A stretch of 64,000 nucleotides of DNA from Fimbriimonadaceae bacterium (GTDB lineage: Bacteria; Armatimonadota; Fimbriimonadia; Fimbriimonadales; Fimbriimonadaceae), in NCBI GenBank assembly GCA_026129685.1, contig JAHCHO010000004.1, forward strand, positions 409,091-473,090, given 5' to 3'. Shown piece by piece: positions 53,990 through 63,637 of this stretch. The first letter of the stretch is position 1. The number at the start of each line of letters is the position of its first letter. The position numbers were made by a program, and so were the translations under genes. The notes beneath the pieces are model-generated. The model was not told the DNA's origin, made no database searches, and saw only the letters and a list, made by a program, of their open reading frames with translations.

Positions 53990-55300
53990 ATGCCGACCGC
54001 CGCCTTCACGACCCTCGGGTGCAAGGTCAACCAATACGAGACCCAGCGCATCCTCGAGTCGTTCGAGGCGGCGGGCTTCGGCATCGTCCCCTTCGGCGGA
54101 CCCGCCGACGTCTACGTGATCAACTCGTGTAGCGTCACCTCCGTCGCGGAGTCCAAGAGCCGGTACACCGTCCGCCGCGCCGCCCGCCAAAACCCCAACG
54201 CGCGCATCGTCGTCACCGGCTGCGCCGCCCAGATGGCCGCCAACCGTGGCGAGGTCCTGGACGGTGCGCACGTCGTCGTCCCAAACCCCCAGAAACTCGA
54301 CGCCCTCGCCCACCTGTTTCGGGCTTACCCGGACCTCGAGCGGGACGTCCGTGAGAGCCCCTTGCCCCGAAACGGGGCGACGCCGCCGGGGCGGACCCGC
54401 GCCACCCTCAAGGTGCAAGACGGTTGCGACGTCCATTGTAGCTACTGCTCGATCCCGTTCACGCGCCCCGGCCTGACCTCTCGCCCGGTCGCCGACATTT
54501 TGGCCGAGGTCGGGCGCCTGGTCGACCACGGCTACCTCGAGATCGTCCTCACCGGCGTGTTGATCGGAGCGTACGGTCCGGCGACCGGAAGCGGCGGACC
54601 GGACTTCGAGGAACTGGTGTCTCACATCGCCGACCATGCGGGCGAGGCGCGCATCCGCATCAGCTCGATCGAGATGCGCCAAGTGACTCCAAGGCTGGTG
54701 GACCTGCTCATGGCGAACCGCGTCGTGCCGCACCTGCACATCCCGCTGCAGAGTGGGGACAGCGAGGTCCTGCGGGACATGAACCGCCCCTACTCCCAAG
54801 CCGACTACCTCGCCCTCTGCAGGGACCTGCGCACCGATCTTCCCGGCCTCGCCCTCACCACCGACATCCTGGTCGGCTTTCCGACGGAGTCGCCCGCGCG
54901 CTTCCTTTCGTCGGTTCGGGTGTGCGAGGATGTAGGGTTCCTGAAGGCGCACGTCTTCCCCTTCAGCTCGCGTTTTGGCACGCCTGCCGATCGCTTCGGC
55001 GACCCGGTTCCGCCGGAGGAGAAGCGGCGTCGGTCGGAAGCGCTCGCTGCCACGACCGCCGTCACCGCCGACGCCTACCGCCGTCGGTTCCTGGGTCGCA
55101 ACCTTCGCGTCCTCGTCGAAACGAAGAAACCGGACGGACTGCTCCACGGGTTGACCGACAACTACCTCGAGGTCGCCTTCCCCGGCCCCGCCTCCCTCCT
55201 CCGCCGCTTCGCCCCGGTGCGGCTGGACGAACTGCGAGATGGGTTGTTCCTCGGTGAGTTGGCCCCGCCTGGGCCTATTGGGGGGCGCACTGTTGGATGA
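53990..55300 (+). CDS. mtaB: tRNA (t6A37) methylthiotransferase MtaB
   Basis: A radical-SAM methylthiotransferase that turns t6A37 of certain tRNAs into ms2t6A, aiding decoding. Its N-terminal UPF0004 domain has the three cluster cysteines Cys11, Cys47 and Cys78. The radical-SAM cluster is DGCDVHCSYC (Cys146, Cys150, Cys153), and a C-terminal TRAM-like region (about 365-430) should bind RNA. 436 residues is standard. The MtaB rather than MiaB or RimO assignment rests on the TLGCKVNQYET start. Confidence 0.9.
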   Translation: MPTAAFTTLGCKVNQYETQRILESFEAAGFGIVPFGGPADVYVINSCSVTSVAESKSRYTVRRAARQNPNARIVVTGCAAQMAANRGEVLDGAHVVVPNPQKLDALAHLFRAYPDLERDVRESPLPRNGATPPGRTRATLKVQDGCDVHCSYCSIPFTRPGLTSRPVADILAEVGRLVDHGYLEIVLTGVLIGAYGPATGSGGPDFEELVSHIADHAGEARIRISSIEMRQVTPRLVDLLMANRVVPHLHIPLQSGDSEVLRDMNRPYSQADYLALCRDLRTDLPGLALTTDILVGFPTESPARFLSSVRVCEDVGFLKAHVFPFSSRFGTPADRFGDPVPPEEKRRRSEALAATTAVTADAYRRRFLGRNLRVLVETKKPDGLLHGLTDNYLEVAFPGPASLLRRFAPVRLDELRDGLFLGELAPPGPIGGRTVG

Positions 55301-55952
55301 ACCGGCTCTCCAAGCCCGGTGCCAGCCGGGTGCTCTGCTCGTTGCGACGGTCGTATGCGGATTGATCCCCTCGGGCGTTGTCGGAAGTGTCCTGGCTGCC
55401 GGGATGGTCGCCGAGGCACGGCAGGCAACCTACTCGTTTGCCTTCGGCGGGGGCGCCTTCGGCGGCCTTGCCCTGCTGACCTGGACGTTCGGAGCGGCGC
55501 TTCTGAGTTGCCTCCTCGGTCTCCGCTGGATGGGGCGCGCGAGCTGGCTTCCGGCGTTGTTGAGCGGCCTCGTCGCGTTCGGGCTCAGCGGCTATGGTCT
55601 ACGCTTGGCGGCTTCGACCCGACGCGAAGTGTGGCAGGCCTATGCGAACCGGACGATGCCCCTGATCGCCGAGATCAGAGCCTATGAGCGACGACACGGT
55701 CGCCCGCCGAACTCCTTGGAGGACGTAGGCTTGGAAGGTCCGCCGGCGCCGGGCGCATACGCCCTTCGCCTTGTCGTCCCGGGCTCGCCTCCCGATCCAA
55801 GCGACGAACGGTGGCGCCTCGTGGTGGATGCCGGTTCTCCTCCCGGGAGCTTTGGCGATAGGTTCGTCTACCAACCCAGCGGCAACTACCCAGAAAAGGG
55901 CTATGGCGGCATTCTGGAGCGGATGGGCGCGTGGGGCTACTACCACGAGTAG
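55293..55952 (+). CDS. Membrane protein with a GspG-like C-terminal domain
   Basis: About 219 residues, starting with TTG 55293, which overlaps the mtaB stop by 8 bp; an ATG 54 bp earlier is possible. Three hydrophobic helices (roughly residues 12-35, 48-72 and 78-100) precede a periplasmic-type domain. Its opening LIAEIRAYERRHGRPPNSLEDVG is the motif seen in many pseudopilin-like proteins of Planctomycetota and Armatimonadota, here without the N-terminal prepilin signal. Function unknown. The gene lies in one unit with mtaB. Confidence 0.6.
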   Translation: MDEPALQARCQPGALLVATVVCGLIPSGVVGSVLAAGMVAEARQATYSFAFGGGAFGGLALLTWTFGAALLSCLLGLRWMGRASWLPALLSGLVAFGLSGYGLRLAASTRREVWQAYANRTMPLIAEIRAYERRHGRPPNSLEDVGLEGPPAPGAYALRLVVPGSPPDPSDERWRLVVDAGSPPGSFGDRFVYQPSGNYPEKGYGGILERMGAWGYYHE

Positions 55953-55964
55953 CCGACCCGCCGA

Positions 55965-57512
55965 TTAGAGCCCCAGCTTTGGCCACAACGCGTCCACTCG
56001 CGCCTTAACGTCGTCCGCCATCCGAATGAGCTTCGGGTATTCCCGGGCGAACCCGTTCTCGCCAGGCCACTTGTGGGTGCAGTCGAATCCCAGCTTCCCG
56101 CCGAACCCCTCTCCGAGCGACGCGTGGTCGAGTTGGTCCACCGGCCCCCGCGAGGCGAGCACGTCCCGCGCCGGGTCGCAGTTCGCCCCCAGCCGAAACA
56201 GCACCTCGTCCCGGTTCTGCACGTCGCAGTCCTCGTCGAAAACGAGCACATACTTCGTGAAGGCGAGTTGCCCCAGCCCCCACACCGCGTTCATCACCTT
56301 GTACGCGTGGCCGGGGTACTTCTTGCGGATCGAGACGTACGCCACGTTGTGGAAACAGGCCTCCACCGGCAGGTTCATGTCCACGATCTCCGGTACCGTA
56401 AGCTTGATGAGCGGCAGGAAGATGCGCTCGACCGCCTTTCCCATCCAGCCGTCCTCCATCGGCGGCACCCCGACGATCGTCGCCGGGTAGATCGGACGCT
56501 CCCGCATCGTGACGCACGTCACGTGGAACACCGGGAAATCCCCCGCAAGCGAGTAGTAGCCCGTATGGTCTCCGAACGGGCCTTCCAGCCGACGCTCGCT
56601 CGGGTCCACGTAGCCCTCCAGCACGATCTCCGCGTCGGCGGGCACCTTGATGTCCACCGTCTTGGCGGGCACCAACCGCACGTTCTCCCGCCGCAGGAAC
56701 CCCGCAAAGAGCATTTCGTCGATTCCCGGCGGCAACGGCGAGATCGCGCTAAAGGTATAGGCGGGGTCGCCGCCCAGCACGACGCACACCTCGAAGCGAC
56801 GTTGGCCCTGCGCGCCCGCCGCCTCCATCTGCCGCATCCCCGTCTTGTGCATCTGCCAGTGCATGCCGCAGGTGTTGCGGTCGAAAAGCTGCACCCGGTA
56901 CATGCCGACGTTGCGCTTGCCGGTTTCCGGATCGTGGGTGAACACAAGCGGCAGGGTCACGAACGGCCCGCCGTCCTCCGGCCAGCAAGTCAAGATCGGG
57001 AGCTTCGTGAGGTCCACCTCGTCGCCCCGCATCACGACCTCCTGACAAAGGCCCCTCGAAACCGTCTTGGGCGGCACCGTCTTTACCTCGGTGAACAGCG
57101 CGGGCAACCGCTTGAGCGCTTCGACCGGACCTTTCGGGAACTCGGGTTTCAGCAACTCCGTGAGGCGGTCGGCGTGTTCCTCGAAGTCCTCGCAACTCAG
57201 GGCGAGCGACATGCGACGTCGCGAGCCCATGGTGTTGATCGCCACCGGCATCCCGTACCGGCGCTCGCCCACCGGCACGGACGCCGGGTGGATCGAACGG
57301 TGGTTCATCACCGCGCTCGTCGGGTCGGGGGTGCCCATCCGGTGCGGCGGCCCGACCACGTTCTCGAACAAGAGCGCCGGTCCGCCCACCTTCATGACGC
57401 GGTCGGCGATCTCGGTGATCTCAAGGTAAGGGCTGACCGGTTCGCCGATCCGCTTGAGCTCGCCCTTCTGCTGCAAGACGTCGAGGAAGTGCTGGAAGTC
57501 GCGGTAAGCCAT
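55965..57512 (-). CDS. UbiD-family decarboxylase
   Basis: A prenylated-FMN-dependent decarboxylase, 515 residues. The start is LQQKGELKRIGEPV, and the substrate and cofactor motifs include GMHWQMHKTGMRQM, EGPFGDHTGYYSLA (with the Arg/Glu/Glu catalytic region) and FDEDCDVQN. It is homologous to 3-octaprenyl-4-hydroxybenzoate decarboxylase. In organisms with the futalosine pathway a UbiD homologue is thought to decarboxylate the menaquinone precursor, and mqnD is encoded at 4843, so this is a reasonable guess; other aromatic acids are possible. The partner UbiX is not visible. Confidence 0.88.
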   Translation of the reverse strand: MAYRDFQHFLDVLQQKGELKRIGEPVSPYLEITEIADRVMKVGGPALLFENVVGPPHRMGTPDPTSAVMNHRSIHPASVPVGERRYGMPVAINTMGSRRRMSLALSCEDFEEHADRLTELLKPEFPKGPVEALKRLPALFTEVKTVPPKTVSRGLCQEVVMRGDEVDLTKLPILTCWPEDGGPFVTLPLVFTHDPETGKRNVGMYRVQLFDRNTCGMHWQMHKTGMRQMEAAGAQGQRRFEVCVVLGGDPAYTFSAISPLPPGIDEMLFAGFLRRENVRLVPAKTVDIKVPADAEIVLEGYVDPSERRLEGPFGDHTGYYSLAGDFPVFHVTCVTMRERPIYPATIVGVPPMEDGWMGKAVERIFLPLIKLTVPEIVDMNLPVEACFHNVAYVSIRKKYPGHAYKVMNAVWGLGQLAFTKYVLVFDEDCDVQNRDEVLFRLGANCDPARDVLASRGPVDQLDHASLGEGFGGKLGFDCTHKWPGENGFAREYPKLIRMADDVKARVDALWPKLGL

Positions 57513-57571
57513 TGCCCGGCTCAGTCTACAACGCCGCCCAACCGTCCGTCAGCCTGGAAGCATCCTGCCCG

Positions 57572-58342
57572 TCAACCGATGTCCGAGAACCGACCCGGTG
57601 CGAACGATCCTGAAGCGACCGCCTCGCGCAGGCGAGGCGAGAGCCAGAAGCGTCGGTCCGCTTCGCGCTCCCGCGCGATCCGCCCCGCCGGCGCGTCGGG
57701 CAAGGTGAACGCCCGCATGTCCTCTCGGTCAAAGCCGGGGTGCGTTACCCAGAGATACGTTCCCTCCGGGGCCGCCGACACGAGCGCCAGAAAACGCGTC
57801 ACCATCGCCTCCGCGTCCTCGGTCGAAGACTCCCCGGGCACAGAAGGCCAAGGAGTCAAGCCGCCGAAACGCGTCGGAATTCCGATTTCGTGCCCGAACG
57901 CTTCCAGCGCCGACCGAACCCCCGGCAACCAGGTGAAGCCCATGTGGTCGTCCAGGTAGGCGACCTCGATCCCCAGGGAACGCGCCAAGGCGACCTGCGC
58001 CCGGGCCTCCGTCACGATCGGCTCGATCACCGAATCCCCCCGTTCGTGCAAGGCCGCCGTCGTCGAGAGGAACAACCCGTCTTGGTCCGCGAGCGGCTGA
58101 ACGCGGTCGAGCGGCGCGCAGGGGCCCCACTTCACCCGCTCCCACTCCGCGTTCATCGTCAGGTGCACGCCGACGTCCACGCCACGGACCTCGGCCAGCC
58201 AAGGCGCCAGCTCCCGAAACGTGGGGGCCGGGACCATCACCGAGACGTTGCGCACAATGCCCCCCTCCACCACCGCCCGCACCGCCTCGTTGGCGGAAAG
58301 GCATGAGCCGCCGTCGTCGGCGCGTGTCACCACCCGAATCAT
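57572..58342 (-). CDS. ChbG/YdjC-like carbohydrate deacetylase
   Basis: A 256-residue protein with the polysaccharide-deacetylase-like ChbG/YdjC layout: RADDGGSCLSANEAVRAVVE at the N-terminus (metal Asp pair), VGVHLTMN with a metal His, LDDHMGFTWLPGV and a late TYLWVTHPG carrying a second His. It probably removes acetyl groups from an amino-sugar substrate. The start at 58342 overlaps the glycosidase stop by 4 bp (ATGA), so the two are one operon, in line with a shared glycan substrate. Confidence 0.8.
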   Translation of the reverse strand: MIRVVTRADDGGSCLSANEAVRAVVEGGIVRNVSVMVPAPTFRELAPWLAEVRGVDVGVHLTMNAEWERVKWGPCAPLDRVQPLADQDGLFLSTTAALHERGDSVIEPIVTEARAQVALARSLGIEVAYLDDHMGFTWLPGVRSALEAFGHEIGIPTRFGGLTPWPSVPGESSTEDAEAMVTRFLALVSAAPEGTYLWVTHPGFDREDMRAFTLPDAPAGRIAREREADRRFWLSPRLREAVASGSFAPGRFSDIG

Positions 58343-60780
58343 GCGTACGTCACCTCGACCGTCACCGTACCGGAGATTCGGACGAAGACCCCCGCCTCTT
58401 GGCCGACCCCGCCCAGTTTTTGGAACTTTCTCTGCTTCCCGTCGACCAAGCAAGCGACCGGCCGAGCACCTCCGGGAACGGGAACGCGGACCATCGCTTC
58501 CTCGCCCGAGCCGGTCAGAGTCACGCGCACGACCCTCCCCGTCCGATCATGGTCGTAGCGATAGGCGACGTAGCCGTCCGATTCCGGGTAGTGGATGCAG
58601 ACCTCCGCGCGGTCCTTGCCCGCCGAGTACCACGCGGGCCGCACCACCGCCATGCCGAACTCGCCGATCGCGTCCAGGACCCCGGCCAAACCTTCCACGA
58701 GCGCGTACATCACCGCCGCCGCCGCCCAGTTGTCGGGCGCGCCCGAGGAGATCGGGCCGGGGTCGAAGAACACCTCCCGGTCCGACAAGGTTGCCCCAAG
58801 GACCCCCCAGAAAGCCCCGTCCGCGCTCGCCTCCAGCACGATCCGCGTCACCTCCTTGTCCCGGTGCGGATGGTCGAACCCTGCCGCCGCCACCACGACG
58901 TTGCTGAACGCCGGGTTCGGCCCGTGCCACGCCACGTCCCATCGGCGCTTGTCGCCCACCGCCGGACCCGGCGTCTGCGGATCCCACCAGTGAACGATGT
59001 TCTTGCCGCGTACGACGTACTCGGCGTGCCGCGTGCCGTCCCGGTACTCGAACGTCACCGTCCCCGCCACCCCGGAGGCGTTGTTCACCGACATCGTGTG
59101 CAGCAGGTAGAGCGACCCGACCGCCCTTCCCACCGGCAACTCGAACCGCGTCCGATACCCCGTCTTGTTCCAGAGCCCCAGCGCCGAACGCCGCCCGTTT
59201 GCGGACGGGTCGATCACCGAATACGGGATGCCGCAGAAAGAGCGATCGCCGACCGGGAAGGTGGAGAGGTCGTTGCTGCCCTCGCCCGTCCACCCCGGGA
59301 CCCCCGCCGCGCCGATTCCGTGGGTGTCGACGTTGGCGAGTTGCCGCAAATCCAGGGGCTCGAAGACGGTCGGCTGAGAGACCAGTTTCCCGCCCGTGTA
59401 AAAGTCTTCGAACCGCCCTCCGTGCTTTCGCGCCAGGGCGTGGAGCCGCCGCAGGACGTCCACGCCGTAGGCCTCCTTTCCGAGCATGAACGCGGCCCGC
59501 GCGATCTCGCCCCCAACGATGGGCGTCACCGCACCGTTCATGTACTGCCACTTGGTCGCGTGGTCTCCAAAGCCCTCTCCGAACGGTGGATAGATCGCGT
59601 ACCACTCCCCCGGCGAGCCGTCCGGCAAGTTCTGGCTGAGCCGCTCGTAGGTCTCGACGATGGCCCGAGCCTGATCCGAGGCGATGTCCCGATTGGCCGA
59701 ATAGGCGTTCGAGAGGGAAAGCTGGGTCGCTTCCTCGACGCCGTACTTCACCCCAAGCGGCCGGTCCTCGGGAACGTGATGGAGGAAGTACCCGCCCGCC
59801 CAGCACAGCTTGTGGAGCCTGTCGCGCATCTCGCGCGCGCGATCCGTAAAGCGCTTCCCTTCCTCGGCGCGTCCGGCGACGCCCAGCATTCGGGCCAACT
59901 GGTTGCAGGCCGTGATGTAGCCGGTGTTGTCGCCGTGCATGATCCCGAACCGCGTCTTGTCCGGATGCACGCGCATGATGTCGCCCTCCACCGTGCACTC
60001 GTCGGCGACCTGAAAGTCCCACGTGTCGATCGTGTATCCGCGCTTGATCAGGCCGTACTGAGTGGACCACCGATAGGGGCTCGTGACGCAGTAGTCCAGG
60101 GCTCGGGCGCACGCGTCCAGGCACGAGGCCATCCAGCCGTCGTCGCCGCTGGCCTGCCAGGTGGCATGGACACCCTCGACGAAAAGGTACTCCACGTCCG
60201 CCTCGACCGGAATTCGCTTGAACTCGAAACCGTCCTCAACACGGATGAAGTCACCGTCCTTGAACCTCAGGTCCCAAAAGGTGTCACCGAGCGGACCACG
60301 GGGGTAAACGTTGTCCCAGATCATCCCGTCTTCGCGCTGGCTGTCCCGATAGAGTTCGATCCCCGGCTTCAGGTTGCCCCGCAGATACTTGGCGCCCTTC
60401 AGTACGTGAACGTGATCCCGCAGCCAGCGCACGAAGAACTCGTAGGTCCTGCCGCGATACCGCACCGCCGATCCCACTTCGTCCGAACCCAGAATCGTGA
60501 ACTTGGTCGCCTCGAAAAGGTCGGAGAACTCCCCCGTCGGGTCGTCGAAGCGCGTCTCCGGCTTGAGTCGATACCGGAGCGTACGGCTCCCCATGGTCAC
60601 GCGATGGATACCGGCGGCGCCGCCGGCCACAAAGGAGAATCGGCCGGGCGTCTTGAGTTCGCCCTCGGCGATCGGGCCGTTGGGTGAATCCGCCCGCCAC
60701 TTGCCCGCTCGGTCGGACTGAATTTCGATGCGTTCCAGGGGCCGAAACACGGCTCGCCCCGGGTTGCCCACGATGCGCAT
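58339..60780 (-). CDS. Six-hairpin (alpha/alpha)6-type glycosidase
   Basis: An 813-residue protein. Residues 1-100 are beta-rich (an N-terminal sandwich with a helical link). From about 105 to 520 lies an (alpha/alpha)6-barrel with carboxylate-rich segments such as FFVRWLRDHVHVLKGAKYL, DGMIWDNVYPRG, TIDTWDFQVADECTVEGDIM and GDNTGYITACNQLARMLG, typical of six-hairpin hydrolases (GH63, GH78, GH15-like). A C-terminal beta-sandwich follows. Catalytic acids are likely in DTWDFQVADE, but I cannot assign a GH family. No signal peptide, so it probably works on an imported oligosaccharide. A -10 box sits 6 bp upstream of the ATG. Confidence 0.75.
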   Translation of the reverse strand: MRIVGNPGRAVFRPLERIEIQSDRAGKWRADSPNGPIAEGELKTPGRFSFVAGGAAGIHRVTMGSRTLRYRLKPETRFDDPTGEFSDLFEATKFTILGSDEVGSAVRYRGRTYEFFVRWLRDHVHVLKGAKYLRGNLKPGIELYRDSQREDGMIWDNVYPRGPLGDTFWDLRFKDGDFIRVEDGFEFKRIPVEADVEYLFVEGVHATWQASGDDGWMASCLDACARALDYCVTSPYRWSTQYGLIKRGYTIDTWDFQVADECTVEGDIMRVHPDKTRFGIMHGDNTGYITACNQLARMLGVAGRAEEGKRFTDRAREMRDRLHKLCWAGGYFLHHVPEDRPLGVKYGVEEATQLSLSNAYSANRDIASDQARAIVETYERLSQNLPDGSPGEWYAIYPPFGEGFGDHATKWQYMNGAVTPIVGGEIARAAFMLGKEAYGVDVLRRLHALARKHGGRFEDFYTGGKLVSQPTVFEPLDLRQLANVDTHGIGAAGVPGWTGEGSNDLSTFPVGDRSFCGIPYSVIDPSANGRRSALGLWNKTGYRTRFELPVGRAVGSLYLLHTMSVNNASGVAGTVTFEYRDGTRHAEYVVRGKNIVHWWDPQTPGPAVGDKRRWDVAWHGPNPAFSNVVVAAAGFDHPHRDKEVTRIVLEASADGAFWGVLGATLSDREVFFDPGPISSGAPDNWAAAAVMYALVEGLAGVLDAIGEFGMAVVRPAWYSAGKDRAEVCIHYPESDGYVAYRYDHDRTGRVVRVTLTGSGEEAMVRVPVPGGARPVACLVDGKQRKFQKLGGVGQEAGVFVRISGTVTVEVTYA

Positions 60781-60786
60781 GGAGCC

Positions 60787-60792
60787 ACCATA
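60787..60792 (-). promoter_or_regulatory. -10 hexamer of the glycosidase-deacetylase operon
   Basis: TATGGT ends 6 bp before the ATG at 60780; -35 weak (TTCGGA at 17 bp). Confidence 0.45.
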
Positions 60793-60823
60793 CCGCCCTC
60801 CCGGAGACGTCCGAAGGGTCGTC

Positions 60824-61648
60824 CTAGACCTTCACGGCATGGCGGTCGCGCAGGATCGCCACCGCCGCCCGCACGTTCCATTCGTTCTGTTCGAGCACCG
60901 ACCACGCCTCGTCCAGCGTGCCCGTCGTCAACTCCTGGACGATGCGCGCGCACCGTTCCTTAAGCTTCTGGTTCTTCGCCTTCACGTCCACCATCAGGTT
61001 TTCGATGACCTTACCGTTGAGAACCATCGCCCCCGTGCTGATCCGGTTCAGCACCAGTTTCTGGGCGGTGCCCGCTTTGAGGCGGGTCGAACCGGTGAGA
61101 ATCTCGGGGCCGGTATCGAGGAGGATCGGCAGGTCCACCGAGTGAAGGAGGGGGGTCCTCTTGTTGTTCGCGATGCCACAGGTCCAGACGCCTTTCTGGC
61201 GCGCGTGCTTCACGGCGGCGATGACGAACGGGGTTCGGCCGCTCGCGGCCAGCCCGATGACGACGTCGTGCCGGCCGAGCATCAGGTCGTTCATCGCGGT
61301 GATCGCCGCGTGCTCGTCGTCCTCGGCGTCTTCGACGGCTTTTCCTTCCGCGACCTGGCCGCCGGACACGAGCGCCACAAATCGGTCGCTCGCGATACCG
61401 AAGGTCGGTGGCATCTCCGCCGCGTCCATCACGGCGATTCGGCCACTGGTCCCCGAGCCGACGTAGATCACGCGGCCTCCCTCGCGGAAAGCCCGCGCCG
61501 CGCGATCGATCGCCTCCGCAATCCCCTCCTCGGCCTGTTGGAGGGCTCGCATGACGACGAACTCCTCCTCGTTCATCAGCCGGACGATCTCGCGGGCGGA
61601 CATCTTGTCGAGGCCGTGCGAACGGGGGTGGCGGGATTCGGTGGACAT
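60824..61648 (-). CDS. murQ: N-acetylmuramic acid 6-phosphate etherase
   Basis: Cleaves the lactyl ether of MurNAc-6-P to GlcNAc-6-P, the key step in recycling cell-wall amino sugars in the cytoplasm. The SIS-domain motifs are VIYVGSGTSGRIAVMDAAEM (about residues 59-78) and ILTGSTRLKAGTAQKLVLN, both hallmarks of MurQ. 274 residues is slightly short of the usual 300. Its start follows the kinase stop by 8 bp. The kinase-etherase pair is the classical MurNAc recycling unit. Confidence 0.92.
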   Translation of the reverse strand: MSTESRHPRSHGLDKMSAREIVRLMNEEEFVVMRALQQAEEGIAEAIDRAARAFREGGRVIYVGSGTSGRIAVMDAAEMPPTFGIASDRFVALVSGGQVAEGKAVEDAEDDEHAAITAMNDLMLGRHDVVIGLAASGRTPFVIAAVKHARQKGVWTCGIANNKRTPLLHSVDLPILLDTGPEILTGSTRLKAGTAQKLVLNRISTGAMVLNGKVIENLMVDVKAKNQKLKERCARIVQELTTGTLDEAWSVLEQNEWNVRAAVAILRDRHAVKV

Positions 61649-61656
61649 GATGGTGT

Positions 61657-62553
61657 TTACGGAGCGACGAGACGACGGGCCAAAGCGACGGCACCCTCGA
61701 CGGCCGGCCTCTCGAGCACGGTCACGAGGGCGACGCTCGGGGACATTCGGTCGAAAAGACGTTGCCGGAACCGAGAAAGGAAGATCGGGTGCGCCCGCCA
61801 AAGGCCGCCGGCCGCCGTCACCGCGTACTCGGTCTTCTTCTCCACGTGCGCGTCAAGGTGGGCGAAGACGGTCTCCACGAGCCGGCCGGTCTCGCGCTCC
61901 AGCGCATCCCGCGCGTAGGCGTGGCCGAGGTCGGCGTCGAACGCCACCCGGTCCGCCAGCGTCGCCAGGCAAGCGGCGGGCGAGGGCTGCGCGTAGAGGG
62001 CGCTGATCACTTCCGAGGGCTCCGACGACCCGAAGCACTTCGCGATCGCCGCCACGGACGCCTCGGAAATGGAGGACGCCCCCCGGTGGTAGTACCGACG
62101 CACCACCTCCAAGCCGTAGCGGTAGGCAGACCCGAAGTCGCCCAGAATGTAACCGCCGCCGCCCGACCGCGCGACCCCGTCCCCCTTCCAGGAGAACACC
62201 GTCGAACCCGTCCCCGCGATGACGCAGGCGTCCGTCCCCGCCGGACACGCCGCCAAAACCGCCCAGTAATCGGGGCGCGCAACGACCTTCGCGCCCGGGT
62301 AGAGCCGCTTGAGCGCGCGCTCCGCCGACGCCTTGTTCTGGGGGGTCATGAGGCCGGCGAAGCAGGCGGCGACCGCTTGGACCGCGGGGATTCCGGTGGT
62401 GGCGGCCCGAAGGTGGGCGAGGAGTTCGCGATGCGGAGTGCTCGCCCAGTTCGCGGGACCGGAACCGCCCTCGAAGAGCGGCCTTCCGGCTTCGTCCATC
62501 ACGAGGGCGCGGCACGAGGTTCCGCCGCAATCCAGACCGAGGTACGCGCTCAT
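61657..62553 (-). CDS. BadF/BcrA-type sugar kinase, probable MurNAc/GlcNAc kinase
   Basis: A 298-residue ASKHA-fold kinase. The phosphate-1 motif is YLGLDCGGTSCRALVMDEAG at the N-terminus, phosphate-2 is VIAGTGSTVFSW, and the adenosine site is near AVTAAGGLWR. This is the N-acetylglucosamine-kinase-like BadF/BcrA family, different from the ROK and AnmK types. Next to murQ it probably phosphorylates MurNAc or GlcNAc before the etherase acts. Which sugar is used cannot be read from the sequence. Confidence 0.85.
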   Translation of the reverse strand: MSAYLGLDCGGTSCRALVMDEAGRPLFEGGSGPANWASTPHRELLAHLRAATTGIPAVQAVAACFAGLMTPQNKASAERALKRLYPGAKVVARPDYWAVLAACPAGTDACVIAGTGSTVFSWKGDGVARSGGGGYILGDFGSAYRYGLEVVRRYYHRGASSISEASVAAIAKCFGSSEPSEVISALYAQPSPAACLATLADRVAFDADLGHAYARDALERETGRLVETVFAHLDAHVEKKTEYAVTAAGGLWRAHPIFLSRFRQRLFDRMSPSVALVTVLERPAVEGAVALARRLVAP

Positions 62554-62794
62554 TCCACCAGGCGGGCCACATTGACCGCCGGACCGAGACTTTACCCGCT
62601 TCGCGGGGCGCGAGCCGTTTCCAGGTCCTTGGCCCCCGTCCAAGCCGCCGGCACCCCGCACCGACGGGTGGACCCCGGGCATCGCTGGCCCCGGCTTCGG
62701 CCGGGGGACGGAAGAACGTCGTGCATACTAGGGCGACCAAAAGCGGCGAGGCGAAGAGCCGACCCGAACGCGGCGAATCGAGGACGCAACACGA

Positions 62795-63388
62795 ATGACC
62801 ACGTACAGGATCGGCTACTTTGTCGGAAGCCTCGCCTCCAACTCCATCAACCGAAGGCTCGCCAATGCGCTCATCCGCCTTGCGCCGGACGGGCTGGAGT
62901 TCGAAGAGATCGCGATCAAGGATCTCCCCCTTTACAGCAGCGACCACGACCACGCCTTTCCCCTTGAGGCGAGAAACCTGAAAGACGCGATCGGGCGATC
63001 CCACGCCGTGCTGTTCGTGACGCCCGAGTACAACCGCTCGATCCCCGGGGGCCTCAAGAACGCGATCGACTGGGCGAGCCGCCCCTGGGGGGCGAACTCG
63101 TTCGCCCGCAAGCCGTCCGCCGTCATTGGGACCTCGCCCGGTTCGATCGGCACCGCCGTCGCCCAGCAGAGCCTCCGCAGCGTGTTGGGCTTCCTAAACT
63201 CGCCGCAGATGAACGCCCCCGAGGCTTACATCACGTTCACCCCGGACCTGATCACCGAGGACGGGCAGGTCACCAACCCCTCGACCGAGGCGTTTCTGCG
63301 CAAGTACATGCAGGAGTTTCGCGACTTCATCGTTCGCGTCCTCACGGTCTTGCCCCACGAAACGGTCGAATGCCCGCCGCAACCCTGA
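62795..63388 (+). CDS. NADPH-dependent FMN reductase
   Basis: A 197-residue flavodoxin-fold reductase. The FMN phosphate loop is GSLASNSINRRLANALIRLA (residues 11-30), and the second FMN-contact region is FVTPEYNRSIPGGLKNAIDW (near 75-95), as in the azoreductase/quinone-reductase group (YieF, ChrR). It supplies reduced FMN or reduces quinones and chromate. ATG 62795 has GAGGA about 10 bp upstream. It is a single gene between the kinase and the last partial gene. Confidence 0.9.
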   Translation: MTTYRIGYFVGSLASNSINRRLANALIRLAPDGLEFEEIAIKDLPLYSSDHDHAFPLEARNLKDAIGRSHAVLFVTPEYNRSIPGGLKNAIDWASRPWGANSFARKPSAVIGTSPGSIGTAVAQQSLRSVLGFLNSPQMNAPEAYITFTPDLITEDGQVTNPSTEAFLRKYMQEFRDFIVRVLTVLPHETVECPPQP

Positions 63389-63637
63389 CCTTTCGGTGAG
63401 ACCGCCGGACGGCGCCGCGACGAACCTTTTGTCCGGTCACGGGGCGCGCGCCGAGCCGCCTGAAAACGAGGGCATCGAATCCGCGCACCTTCCGTCACGC
63501 CCGGCCACCCCACCGGTGCAGGGCCGACTTGGAGCCGATCCCGCTTGTCCGCCACGCCGTCTGCCATCCCGAACTACCGCCAAACGTTGCGCCGCGCCCT
63601 GCCCGCCGGGTCTTTCGCCCCAATCCCATCGCGTCTC
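63389..63637. other. Intergenic region without recognisable genes
   Basis: About 250 bp of high-GC sequence. I see no coding pattern on either strand beyond random open frames, no tRNA and no strong hairpin. The promoter of the next gene starts at its right edge. Confidence 0.6.
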
